A stretch of 64,000 nucleotides of DNA from a virus. Positions 40,732-47,238 of this stretch are shown here, piece after piece. The translations under genes were made by a program, and so were the position numbers. Location of the stretch: positions 16,835 through 80,834 of the IMG/VR virus record IMGVR_UViG_3300024308_000027. One strand, 5' to 3'. Under the pieces are notes generated by a model that was not told where the DNA came from, ran no database searches, and worked only from the letters and a program-made list of their open reading frames with translations. The first letter of the stretch is position 1. Every line of letters begins with the position of its first letter.

Positions 40732-41073
40732 ATGGTATCTTTAGTTAAAGAAGAAAAGTTTGAATATTCAGACGCTATCAGCTTTATGTACAATGCGTTA
40801 TGTACTGATTTAAAAGCTGTTGCGTTATTAACAAGGGCGTCAACTATTGACGAACTTCCGCAAGATCTTATTTTGAGTTCTGCAAGATCGGTTGTTCGCT
40901 CGTATTTAATTAATCATTGTGGCCGTAAAGGAAAAGCCAAGGCTGTCGATGAAAACATAGAAAAGTTGGTAAAACTGTTAGTCGGCTATCTGTGGCTTCA
41001 AATAGATCAGACTAAAAATTTAGTTGCAGCACAAAAAGAAATGGATGCTGCTATTAATTCAATTTTAAAGTGA
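40732..41073 (+). CDS. unknown helical protein, 113 aa
   Basis: First gene of unit P3. AAGGAAAGCAATT precedes the ATG. Predicted all-helical and soluble, with a basic patch HCGRKGKAKAVDENIEKLV. Very short leader from P3 implies efficient early expression. Not recognised. Confidence 0.78.
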   Translation: MVSLVKEEKFEYSDAISFMYNALCTDLKAVALLTRASTIDELPQDLILSSARSVVRSYLINHCGRKGKAKAVDENIEKLVKLLVGYLWLQIDQTKNLVAAQKEMDAAINSILK

Positions 41074-41080
41074 GGCTAGT

Positions 41081-41629
41081 ATGAAAAAAGAAAAGTATGT
41101 TGGCCAGTTTTTTAGTACCAAAGAAATTGAAACATCTGGTGATTTTAACCAAAGGCCGATCTTTGAACTCGAAAATGAAATCGGCACTGTTACCCGCATT
41201 TACACCAAAGGTCTGGAAACCAAACTTTGCGAGGTCGAAGGTTGGTCACAGATTAATTGGGTTTACATTGGCGAAGATTGCGATATGAATGATGTTTTTT
41301 CAGTCGCAACTGAAGTCGAAAGAAAACAAATCATGCCATTGCTTGAGAGAAAAGAATTTGGTGATCTGTTTATGTATGTACCAAAAGTAGAAGTTAAATC
41401 TATGGCCGCAAGCTTATTTCCAGATCAACCAAAACCGTTGATTAAACTTTTCAATCTGGTTGATAAAGATCGTCACGAAAAGATTGAAGATCGTGGCCAG
41501 TTTAGCTTGCGTCAGATTTTTGATGCAACTGACTGGGATGATGTAGAGACTGATGCAATCAGTGACATGAAAGTCGGCGATGTGTTGAAATTTGATGAAG
41601 GTAAGTTGATTGTCACACGTACACAATAG
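41081..41629 (+). CDS. unknown protein, 182 aa; related to the next gene
   Basis: GTGAGGCTAGT precedes the ATG. The N-terminal half ends with KLCEVEGWSQINWVYIGEDCDMNDVFSV, equivalent to LLKVEGWAELEFVYVRTTSEWIPLFNL (in pieces) of the gene at 41691. The C-terminal 70 residues are extra. Acidic and soluble. Followed by hairpin H3. Confidence 0.78.
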   Translation: MKKEKYVGQFFSTKEIETSGDFNQRPIFELENEIGTVTRIYTKGLETKLCEVEGWSQINWVYIGEDCDMNDVFSVATEVERKQIMPLLERKEFGDLFMYVPKVEVKSMAASLFPDQPKPLIKLFNLVDKDRHEKIEDRGQFSLRQIFDATDWDDVETDAISDMKVGDVLKFDEGKLIVTRTQ

Positions 41630-41639
41630 TTGATTAATA

Positions 41640-41664
41640 GCATGTATTCTCTTTGAGTACATGC
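41640..41664 (+). other. intergenic hairpin H3 of the wobble-stem family
   Basis: Arms GCATGTATTC and GAGTACATGC, loop TCTTT. Ten pairs with A-T, T-G, T-A at pairs 7-9 as in H1 and H2. It lies 27 nt upstream of the ATG at 41691. Confidence 0.75.
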
Positions 41665-41690
41665 ACTTTAGTTTTCTAACGGAGGATAAT

Positions 41691-42056
41691 ATGAAACAAT
41701 TTCCAATTACTGGAAAAAGATATACACTGGCTCAAATCGTAAACGATCTTGAACTAGATGATAGTCCATTTTTGCGCGTAAACATGGAAGGTACTCAAGT
41801 TCCTTTGCAGACTTCACACTTTCTTAAAGAAGATTTACTGAAGGTCGAAGGTTGGGCAGAACTCGAATTCGTTTACGTGAGAACAACGAGCGAATGGATT
41901 CCACTGTTTAATCTGGTTCCAGAACACAAAGAAAAGTTTGTAAGTCTTTGTGATGTACGGACTACGATTTATACTGACTGGGATGTTTGTGAAGATGGCT
42001 ACTGGATAACACCAAAAGCTTTCCCACGCAAACAATATTACGAAGAACGTGATTAA
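41691..42056 (+). CDS. unknown protein, 121 aa; related to the previous gene
   Basis: The start at 41691 follows GGAGGATAAT; an upstream in-frame ATG sits inside hairpin H3 and is unlikely. It shares the VEGW...VY block with the 182-aa gene at 41081. The stop codon is in the loop of the hairpin at 42046. Function unknown. Confidence 0.76.
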   Translation: MKQFPITGKRYTLAQIVNDLELDDSPFLRVNMEGTQVPLQTSHFLKEDLLKVEGWAELEFVYVRTTSEWIPLFNLVPEHKEKFVSLCDVRTTIYTDWDVCEDGYWITPKAFPRKQYYEERD

Positions 42057-42069
42057 TCCCAATCACGTT
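42046..42069 (+). other. perfect 9-bp hairpin H7 over a stop codon
   Basis: AACGTGATT, loop AATCCC, AATCACGTT, followed by TAATCTTTTC. Perfect stem with the TAA of the preceding gene at the stem/loop junction. It resembles the H1-H6 family (ATT in the 5' arm) but has T-A in place of the wobble. The T-rich flank allows a terminator role. Confidence 0.55.
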
Positions 42070-42102
42070 TAATCTTTTCAACCTGTTACCGGAGTAACCG
42101 CT

Positions 42103-42324
42103 ATGAAAGAAAAAAGTTTTGGCTGGAAGTGCAAATTTGTAATGCGTTATTTTGTAATGTTGTTTCCCTTTGCCTTGCTTTTCTTAGGTTTGTTTATTGT
42201 TACCGTCCTGTGCAACCTCGGTAGACTTTTTGTTGCTCTACATGAATGGTATTGGGAAAGTAAGAGCATTAAAAAGTTTATCATTTCTATTAAACATTGG
42301 GTTTATCAAACCAAACCTAATTAA
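42103..42324 (+). CDS. small membrane protein, 73 aa
   Basis: GGAGTAACCGCT precedes the ATG. One long or two short hydrophobic helices in residues 9-40 (VMRYFVMLFPFALLFLGLFIV), with basic N-terminus and a basic soluble end. Function unknown. Confidence 0.74.
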   Translation: MKEKSFGWKCKFVMRYFVMLFPFALLFLGLFIVTVLCNLGRLFVALHEWYWESKSIKKFIISIKHWVYQTKPN

Positions 42325-42342
42325 ATTGCTAAGGGGAAATAA

Positions 42343-42537
42343 ATGCAATTAATGGTGATCGAAGATACGCACTTACAAGGTGCTGTGTGGCGATACGACT
42401 TCAATGACGGCAGTAGTGTAGAAGTTGCCGAAGTCTTGAGTACAAATCCACCAAGCTTGAAGAAAGTTTCTGGCGATTTTACACCCGAACGAATTGCCGC
42501 TATTGAAAAGTACGGCTTTCTAAAAGTTCAACCTTAG
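42343..42537 (+). CDS. unknown protein, 64 aa
   Basis: AAGGGGAAATAA precedes the ATG. Small beta-rich domain (AVWRYDFNDGSSVEVAEVL) with a short helix (TPERIAAIEKYGFLKV). Soluble. Hairpin H4 follows 10 nt after the stop. Not recognised. Confidence 0.72.
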   Translation: MQLMVIEDTHLQGAVWRYDFNDGSSVEVAEVLSTNPPSLKKVSGDFTPERIAAIEKYGFLKVQP

Positions 42538-42547
42538 TGTATTTTGA

Positions 42548-42571
42548 TTGGGCATTCTTTTGAGTGTCCAA
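42548..42571 (+). other. intergenic hairpin H4 of the wobble-stem family
   Basis: Arms TTGGGCATTC and GAGTGTCCAA, loop TTTT. Pairs 7-9 are A-T, T-G, T-A; an extra G-T occurs at pair 5. The outer stem sequence is unlike H1-H3, so structure rather than sequence is kept. It is 48 nt before the ATG at 42620. Confidence 0.75.
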
Positions 42572-42619
42572 AATTAACTACTCTAGTTAAAAGCAACCCG
42601 TTCCAAAGGAGGAACCGCT

Positions 42620-43453
42620 ATGTTACTATCAACACCAAACCATCAGTTAGATATTTCTGTAATCTTTGCAAAAGCCAGTACGATGATCAAAGAAGATGCG
42701 TACAACGGAAAAATGATTCACCGCGTTCTAGGTAAAGCTGATTTAGATGGATCAGCCAAAACCCATTTATTTGGTGTAATGCGTGATACTCTTGCCTTTC
42801 AAATTAAACGCACAAATTTACTTACGTGTGAAGAAGGCGATAACTTAGGCAATGAAAGCTATATTAAAAAGTTGTTGACTGACGGCGTTGTCAATGCAGC
42901 TTTGGATAAAATGTTTGCAATCATTACTATGGATCGTGCGTCTGCTGTGTTAGAAAACAAACTTGGTGAAGCACTGTTCAAAGCTGAGTATGAAGAAGCA
43001 CAAGCTTTAATAGATAAGTTTTGTGTCAAACTTAATTCAGTAGATCTTGATCCTGTGTTACGTAATTGCTGTGTCCACGTTGCGTATCAATGCGGTACGA
43101 ATGATACACTGAAAAAGTTTATCTGGTATATAGAGCGTAGTATTTCTTTGGGTACTTTGAAGTCAGCCAAAAAGTTTAGCGACAATGAAACTTCATTGTG
43201 TGGTCGTTTAGCAGTCACAACACACCAACATGAAATTGCTCGTGTCTTTGAAGAACACGGAACAGATGCAGTCGAACTTGTTTTCGATTTTACTCCAACA
43301 GACTCTACGCTTAAAAGTTGGGCAGTGCATGATTACTTTATTGGAAGTAAGATAAAGTTTGAACTTCAACGGGCCACAACAGACGTTAAAATAACTGATC
43401 TGGACGGCGAAACAAAAGCCTTTTATATGCACTTGCGTTCATTGGTCGTTTAA
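42620..43453 (+). CDS. unknown protein, 277 aa; distant paralog of the gene at 20159
   Basis: AAAGGAGGAACCGCT precedes the ATG. Helical, with the C-terminal half matching the 267-aa gene at 20159 (IERSISLGTL, VFEEHGTDAVELVF, SWAVHDYFI). The N-terminal halves are less alike. Preceded by hairpin H4. Function unknown. Confidence 0.8.
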   Translation: MLLSTPNHQLDISVIFAKASTMIKEDAYNGKMIHRVLGKADLDGSAKTHLFGVMRDTLAFQIKRTNLLTCEEGDNLGNESYIKKLLTDGVVNAALDKMFAIITMDRASAVLENKLGEALFKAEYEEAQALIDKFCVKLNSVDLDPVLRNCCVHVAYQCGTNDTLKKFIWYIERSISLGTLKSAKKFSDNETSLCGRLAVTTHQHEIARVFEEHGTDAVELVFDFTPTDSTLKSWAVHDYFIGSKIKFELQRATTDVKITDLDGETKAFYMHLRSLVV

Positions 43454-43463
43454 GGAGTACACT

Positions 43464-44060
43464 ATGAAAGTAGAAATCAAAGATTTATTTGACGCCAACA
43501 GCGTTGAAAGTGCATTAAGTTTTTTATTTAATGCTACAAAAGAAGATCGATTAGGCAATACCATTAAAGAAGTCGAGCGTGTTGCCTACCTAAGTTTTAT
43601 AGGTGCATACGATGCAACAATTCGCAGACCCGACAAAACTGAGTATGCCGAACAAATGATCGATGCCATTAAAGTTGTGCGTTTGTGTGCAACAGGCATC
43701 GAAAGCATTGGTTGCTTAACATATGGCCAAAAAGTTGCTGCCTTTAACAAAGTGTCTTTAAAAACCGAAGTATCATTGGTTTTTATTTGGGTAGCCAGTG
43801 TTACAGAATACGAATTAAATTGGGGCAGTCGTCCTGATGGTTACGTATTGGCAATAGAACCTGAAGATTTACAGACGTTGTTGAAATCTGATAACGGGCT
43901 TCATCTTTGCGGCAATTCAACAATCTTTTCTAAGGCCAATGAATTTTACCGTAGAGAGCTTACAGAAGATGGCCGCGAAACAATGCGTAAAGCACTGGCC
44001 GAGGGCAAACGTGCAATCTGGATCGATAAGATTGATAAACTTATTAAGCCAGTAACATAA
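43464..44060 (+). CDS. unknown protein, 198 aa
   Basis: AAGGAGTACACT precedes the ATG. Helical N-terminal half, central strand EVSLVFIWVASVTEYELNW, and a charged helical C-terminus (DGRETMRKALAEGKRAIW). Ten nt to both neighbours. Not recognised. Confidence 0.78.
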   Translation: MKVEIKDLFDANSVESALSFLFNATKEDRLGNTIKEVERVAYLSFIGAYDATIRRPDKTEYAEQMIDAIKVVRLCATGIESIGCLTYGQKVAAFNKVSLKTEVSLVFIWVASVTEYELNWGSRPDGYVLAIEPEDLQTLLKSDNGLHLCGNSTIFSKANEFYRRELTEDGRETMRKALAEGKRAIWIDKIDKLIKPVT

Positions 44061-44070
44061 GGAATTTACT

Positions 44071-44517
44071 ATGAAATACGTAGTTGCTGTTACTAAAGGT
44101 GAACTTTCTCGTAAAGTTCCTTTGATTATGCCGAATCAATTTGTTCACGCCGAAATGTTTAAAATTCTAAAGCAGATGATCCGCGAATCTTTTGATGAAG
44201 ATTGCGAAATTTTTTCGGCTGGTGAAATAAGTTTCTTTGGCTCGTCTATTGTTTGCAGTGGTAAAAGTTCAACACTTGGAGTCAGTTCACATCCAGATGA
44301 TGCAGAGCTTATCAAGTGTTATGACTATACAATGGGCGTGGACATTGGTGGCGTTAGCTTTAGTTCGATTGTAAATAAAGCTGGATCAGTTGTCGAACTT
44401 ACTTCTGATAGTATTGTTGAACTTGCTGACGGTCAATTCAGAAAAGTTGGCGATCTGATGGAAGGCCATGTTATTAAAGTCGGTGATAGCTTTGGCGTTA
44501 TCACTGTTCTGGATTAA
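44071..44517 (+). CDS. unknown protein, 148 aa
   Basis: AAGGAATTTACT precedes the ATG. Beta-rich (VGVDIGGVSFSSIVNKAG, VVELTSDSIVELADGQ and GHVIKVGDSFGVITVLD), suggesting a barrel or beta-sandwich. A single pair of Cys lies near residues 70-85. Not recognised. Confidence 0.76.
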   Translation: MKYVVAVTKGELSRKVPLIMPNQFVHAEMFKILKQMIRESFDEDCEIFSAGEISFFGSSIVCSGKSSTLGVSSHPDDAELIKCYDYTMGVDIGGVSFSSIVNKAGSVVELTSDSIVELADGQFRKVGDLMEGHVIKVGDSFGVITVLD

Positions 44518-44527
44518 GGATAAATTT

Positions 44528-44734
44528 ATGGATCTTTTTCCACACCAAAAGAAAACAATTGAGTTCTTGAAGAACGCAGCCGATACCGCTTTTTTTATTC
44601 AGCGCACTGAGCCTTTACCGACAGATCAACTTTCTGTTGTTATTGCGAAAAAGCGGCCTGAATCTTCCGGTAAACTCAAACTTATTATTGACTGTAATAA
44701 GTCAGTTTTATCAGAAGAGACTGATAAAAAGTAA
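44528..44734 (+). CDS. unknown protein, 68 aa
   Basis: Start at 44528 set by AAGGATAAATTT. Helical FPHQKKTIEFLKNAADTAFF followed by strands (SVVIAKKRP, KLKLIIDCNK) and a Lys-rich end. Soluble. Not recognised. Confidence 0.7.
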   Translation: MDLFPHQKKTIEFLKNAADTAFFIQRTEPLPTDQLSVVIAKKRPESSGKLKLIIDCNKSVLSEETDKK

Positions 44735-44742
44735 GGCAATAA

Positions 44743-45381
44743 ATGGCGGGACTTACCCGCCTTTCTTTTATGGATAGAATGATGCAAGAAAAAGAAAAAT
44801 CAAAGTTTGCTCGTGGTTGCACTAATTTACCAAACTACGTAACGAAGGCACTTTCAAAAGAAACTATTAAACTTTTGTCAACAAATGGTCATGGGCTTTC
44901 CTTTCCAGACAAAGGTTATTTGCAAGTTCGTTTAGTGCGTGAAGGTGTTCGATATGGAACGCATTTTAATTATGCTAAACATGGCGGAATACAAGCAACT
45001 GTAGATCACGCTATTCAATATTACAAACAATTATTGGTAGATATTCCTTATGTTCCAACTGTAAAAGGTGGCGGCTTCAACAACATTCGTTTTTGTACCA
45101 AAACTAATTCACGTAACGGCAGAACAGAATATTACCATGTTGTTACCTATATCGATCCGGTTTCTGGAAAAAGAGCCACCAGAAGTTTTTATCATGGGAC
45201 GAATCCTCCATCGGCAGGTCAATGGCTTCACGGCCAACATACAGCACTTTACTTTCAGATTGAACAGCAAAGAATAGCTGATCAGTTTGGAACAAAGATC
45301 AATCACAGAAAGTTTGATAGCTGGAAAACCGTTCGCTTGTATTGGGAAGGCGCACCAGCCTTAGACTACGATTCAATTTAA
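44743..45381 (+). CDS. putative AP2-like DNA-binding protein, 212 aa
   Basis: Two regions look like AP2/integrase-type beta-beta-beta-alpha units: LQVRLVREGVRYGTHFNYA followed by the helix TVDHAIQYYKQLL, and YYHVVTYIDPVSGKRATRSFY followed by TALYFQIEQQRIADQFG. AP2 domains are common in phage homing nucleases, but no HNH motif is present. The first codons overlap a terminator-like hairpin; ATG 44743 has AAGG upstream, while the alternative ATG at 44770 has none. It ends VRLYWEG, like the C-terminus at 23160. Confidence 0.45.
   Translation: MAGLTRLSFMDRMMQEKEKSKFARGCTNLPNYVTKALSKETIKLLSTNGHGLSFPDKGYLQVRLVREGVRYGTHFNYAKHGGIQATVDHAIQYYKQLLVDIPYVPTVKGGGFNNIRFCTKTNSRNGRTEYYHVVTYIDPVSGKRATRSFYHGTNPPSAGQWLHGQHTALYFQIEQQRIADQFGTKINHRKFDSWKTVRLYWEGAPALDYDSI
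44745..44769 (+). terminator. terminator-like hairpin overlapping a start region
   Basis: GGCGGG, loop ACTTA, CCCGCC, then TTTCTTTT. It starts 2 nt inside the annotated reading frame of the 212-aa gene. It may be a real terminator for the upstream genes, with the 212-aa gene beginning at 44770, or a coding stretch with dual use. Confidence 0.65.
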
Positions 45382-45392
45382 GTGAGAAACCA

Positions 45393-45884
45393 ATGAAATT
45401 AATTACACCAAAAGATCTTGTAATGCTGTCACCTGATAAAACTTTAGAGTTGTTAAACAATAAACTTATTGAAGTAGTGACAGACAATTGGGTTCAGCGT
45501 GAGCGCCAGTCAGATTTGTTAAGTTTAGATCTAATGGCCGCCACTCCATTGAGTGTAGCCATGTTTCAACACAAAGAATATTTGACTGAAAAGTTTATTG
45601 ATGCTGGTTGGACGAAAGTTGAGATCGGTCACAGTGAACTTGAAGGTCATGTCAGTATTACTATTTCAAATAATCCACTTGAGAAAAATAATACGGCTGA
45701 AGATGTACGTAGCTTTGAACTGGTTAATAGTGATCAACAGCGTTGGGTTCGTTCACTCAAGGGACTTCAGGAAATCTTAGCTTTGACTGAATTAGATCTG
45801 TACTCAATAGACTATTTGGAGAAGGGCTGCTCTTATAAAAATTTAGGGCCAACAAGTTGGTATGTGATAACCCGATTACATTAA
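45393..45884 (+). CDS. unknown protein with a GW-type domain, 163 aa
   Basis: The ATG at 45393 follows AAGTGAGAAACCA. Residues about 60-95 (HKEYLTEKFIDAGWTKVEI, then VSITISNN) resemble REKVKAHYLSLGWVKVTV / IINITLWK in the product at 51152. Helical N-terminus. Last gene of unit P3. Function unknown. Confidence 0.76.
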   Translation: MKLITPKDLVMLSPDKTLELLNNKLIEVVTDNWVQRERQSDLLSLDLMAATPLSVAMFQHKEYLTEKFIDAGWTKVEIGHSELEGHVSITISNNPLEKNNTAEDVRSFELVNSDQQRWVRSLKGLQEILALTELDLYSIDYLEKGCSYKNLGPTSWYVITRLH

Positions 45885-45903
45885 AAACTGTTGAAAGTAA
45901 CTG

Positions 45904-45965
45904 AACTGATCGAGGTGTGTCAAAAACAGCTATTGTAGGTACATACTATTTTTGCTATAATAGGC
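45904..45965 (+). promoter_or_regulatory. early-type promoter P4
   Basis: TATAAT at 45956-45961 in TGCTATAAT. -35 TTGTAG at 45933-45938, 17-nt spacer. The upstream box at 45904-45926 is identical to that of P2 and ends 30 nt before the -10. The AGGCACAT after the -10 is also shared with P2. Leader to the ATG at 45989 is about 20 nt. Confidence 0.88.
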
Positions 45966-45988
45966 ACATCTTAACAAGGAGACAAATC

Positions 45989-46222
45989 ATGTCATTAGCT
46001 AAAATGTTCGTAGGTCAAAAAGTTGTTGTTTCGTTTCGTGATGCACCAGACCATGATGGTATCGTAATTGACTTTGATAAAAGCGAGGTCACACGCGCAC
46101 TATCAAAAGGAGGCGACGTATCAATTCGTGTTCTGTTGAAAAATCCGAACACCGGAAAGTTCAGTCAACATTCAGTAGTTCAATCGCAGATAAGCCAATT
46201 CGGTTCAGCTGTAGAAGTTTAA
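45989..46222 (+). CDS. unknown beta-rich protein, 77 aa
   Basis: First gene of unit P4; AAGGAGACAAATC precedes the ATG. Strands KMFVGQKVVVSFRDAPDHDGIVIDF (in pieces) and VSIRVLLKNPNTGKF suggest a small SH3-like barrel. An intrinsic terminator follows 6 nt after the stop, so this may be a one-gene early transcript. Function unknown. Confidence 0.78.
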   Translation: MSLAKMFVGQKVVVSFRDAPDHDGIVIDFDKSEVTRALSKGGDVSIRVLLKNPNTGKFSQHSVVQSQISQFGSAVEV

Positions 46223-46228
46223 TAAATA

Positions 46229-46264
46229 AGGTCGTGTTGTCTTAGGATCGCACGACCTATTTTT
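46229..46264 (+). terminator. intrinsic terminator after the first gene of unit P4
   Basis: AGGTCGTG, 14-nt loop, CACGACCT, ATTTTT. Perfect 8-bp stem with T-tract, only about 270 nt from the P4 start. Downstream genes then need read-through, antitermination or another promoter. Confidence 0.85.
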
Positions 46265-46279
46265 GATCTGGAGAATATT

Positions 46280-46780
46280 ATGAAAAGTTCTAAAAGTAAA
46301 CCAACTAAAGCAGCAAAAACTAGGTTGGTAGAAAATCCTGACTACATACAGCTTTTGAAAGAAGCGAAAAGCGTTTCGTATAACCAAGCTTTAAGTTCTA
46401 TTGTAAAGTTGTTACATACAGCACAACGACTGAAAGAAACAGCAGTAAAGTTTGATTCTAAAACAGGCAAGCCTGTAAGATTTATTACAGCGGAAGATGA
46501 ATCTTCATTTCCAAAGTATCTCTTCTTTATGCCTGATAGCAGTATGGGAATAGAAGTTCACAAGTCGGTTGCTAAAAAGTTGACGGCTTTGTTGAATAAA
46601 CTGGAAGAATTAAATGGATCTATTGTTATACGTGATGCCGAAAAGGAGGACTCGCAAAACTTGGCCACGATAGTTATGGAAAGTATTTCAACAGGCGGTG
46701 GACATAACAGCATGACAACTTATTCCAATGCTTTGGTTTTCCGTTCAATATTATTAGAAGAATCTATTGATATTTCATAA
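46280..46780 (+). CDS. unknown protein, 166 aa
   Basis: GGAGAATATT precedes the ATG. Lys/Ser-rich basic N-terminus (KSSKSKPTKAAKTRL), helices, then a strand region FPKYLFFMPDSSMGIEVH and a Gly-rich STGGGHNSM loop. Soluble. First gene after the P4 terminator. Not recognised. Confidence 0.78.
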   Translation: MKSSKSKPTKAAKTRLVENPDYIQLLKEAKSVSYNQALSSIVKLLHTAQRLKETAVKFDSKTGKPVRFITAEDESSFPKYLFFMPDSSMGIEVHKSVAKKLTALLNKLEELNGSIVIRDAEKEDSQNLATIVMESISTGGGHNSMTTYSNALVFRSILLEESIDIS

Positions 46781-46793
46781 TAGGATTTATACT

Positions 46794-47084
46794 ATGTCAA
46801 TGTCTAACCAATCGGTTGCCTTTGTTGCAATAATCAATGTCGTATGGATTGCTGTGCTCGGCCTTACAATGTTGAACAAAGAAAAGCGAGAACAAACAGA
46901 AAAGTTTGTTGCGTTTCGTGAAGCCATTCAAACATGCACCACAAAAGACTTTCCAGAAGATCCTGCAATTTGCTTTGATACTGAAAGACTTATGGAAAAT
47001 CGCTTGTCAACTTGTGCGGCGCAAAAAGAAGCAGCTTGCATGAATCGTATGAAATTGATTATGGATTCACATTTAGTAAAATAA
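46794..47084 (+). CDS. single-pass membrane protein, 96 aa
   Basis: The ATG at 46794 follows TAGGATTTATACT. Transmembrane helix at residues 6-24 (SVAFVAIINVVWIAVLGLTM), then a soluble, probably periplasmic part with four Cys (QTCTTK, AICFD, STCAAQ, AACMNR) that could form two disulfides. Function unknown. Confidence 0.76.
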   Translation: MSMSNQSVAFVAIINVVWIAVLGLTMLNKEKREQTEKFVAFREAIQTCTTKDFPEDPAICFDTERLMENRLSTCAAQKEAACMNRMKLIMDSHLVK

Positions 47085-47095
47085 GTTGAATTCTA

Positions 47096-47120
47096 GCAGA
47101 CATTTTCTAAAAGTGTTTGC
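47096..47120 (+). other. intergenic hairpin H5 of the wobble-stem family
   Basis: Arms GCAGACATTT and AAGTGTTTGC, loop TCTAA. Pairs 7-9 are A-T, T-G, T-A, with an extra G-T at pair 4. Preceded by TTCTA, as is H6, whose arms are nearly identical. No T-tract follows. Confidence 0.75.
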
Positions 47121-47133
47121 AGTGAAATCAGTT

Positions 47134-47150
47134 TTGTTCTGATATAAAAG
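47134..47150 (+). promoter_or_regulatory. possible extended -10 promoter
   Basis: TGATATAAA (TATAAA at 47143-47148) in the 154-nt gap before the 420-aa gene, the largest gap in the window. It matches an extended -10 but no convincing -35 lies 16-18 nt upstream. The rest of the gap shows only hairpin H5 and A/T-rich sequence. Confidence 0.3.
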
Positions 47151-47238
47151 TTAAGTAATAATAGTTTGCCGACTTTTGTTACACAAAAAGTAAATTGCGT
47201 GAATCATTTGCAGTTAATTTTAACTTAAGGAAACAAGT

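Noticed and set aside
42544-42735. 63-codon plus-strand frame starting with TTG
   Set aside because: It runs through hairpin H4 and the ribosome site of the 277-aa gene; no Shine-Dalgarno of its own.
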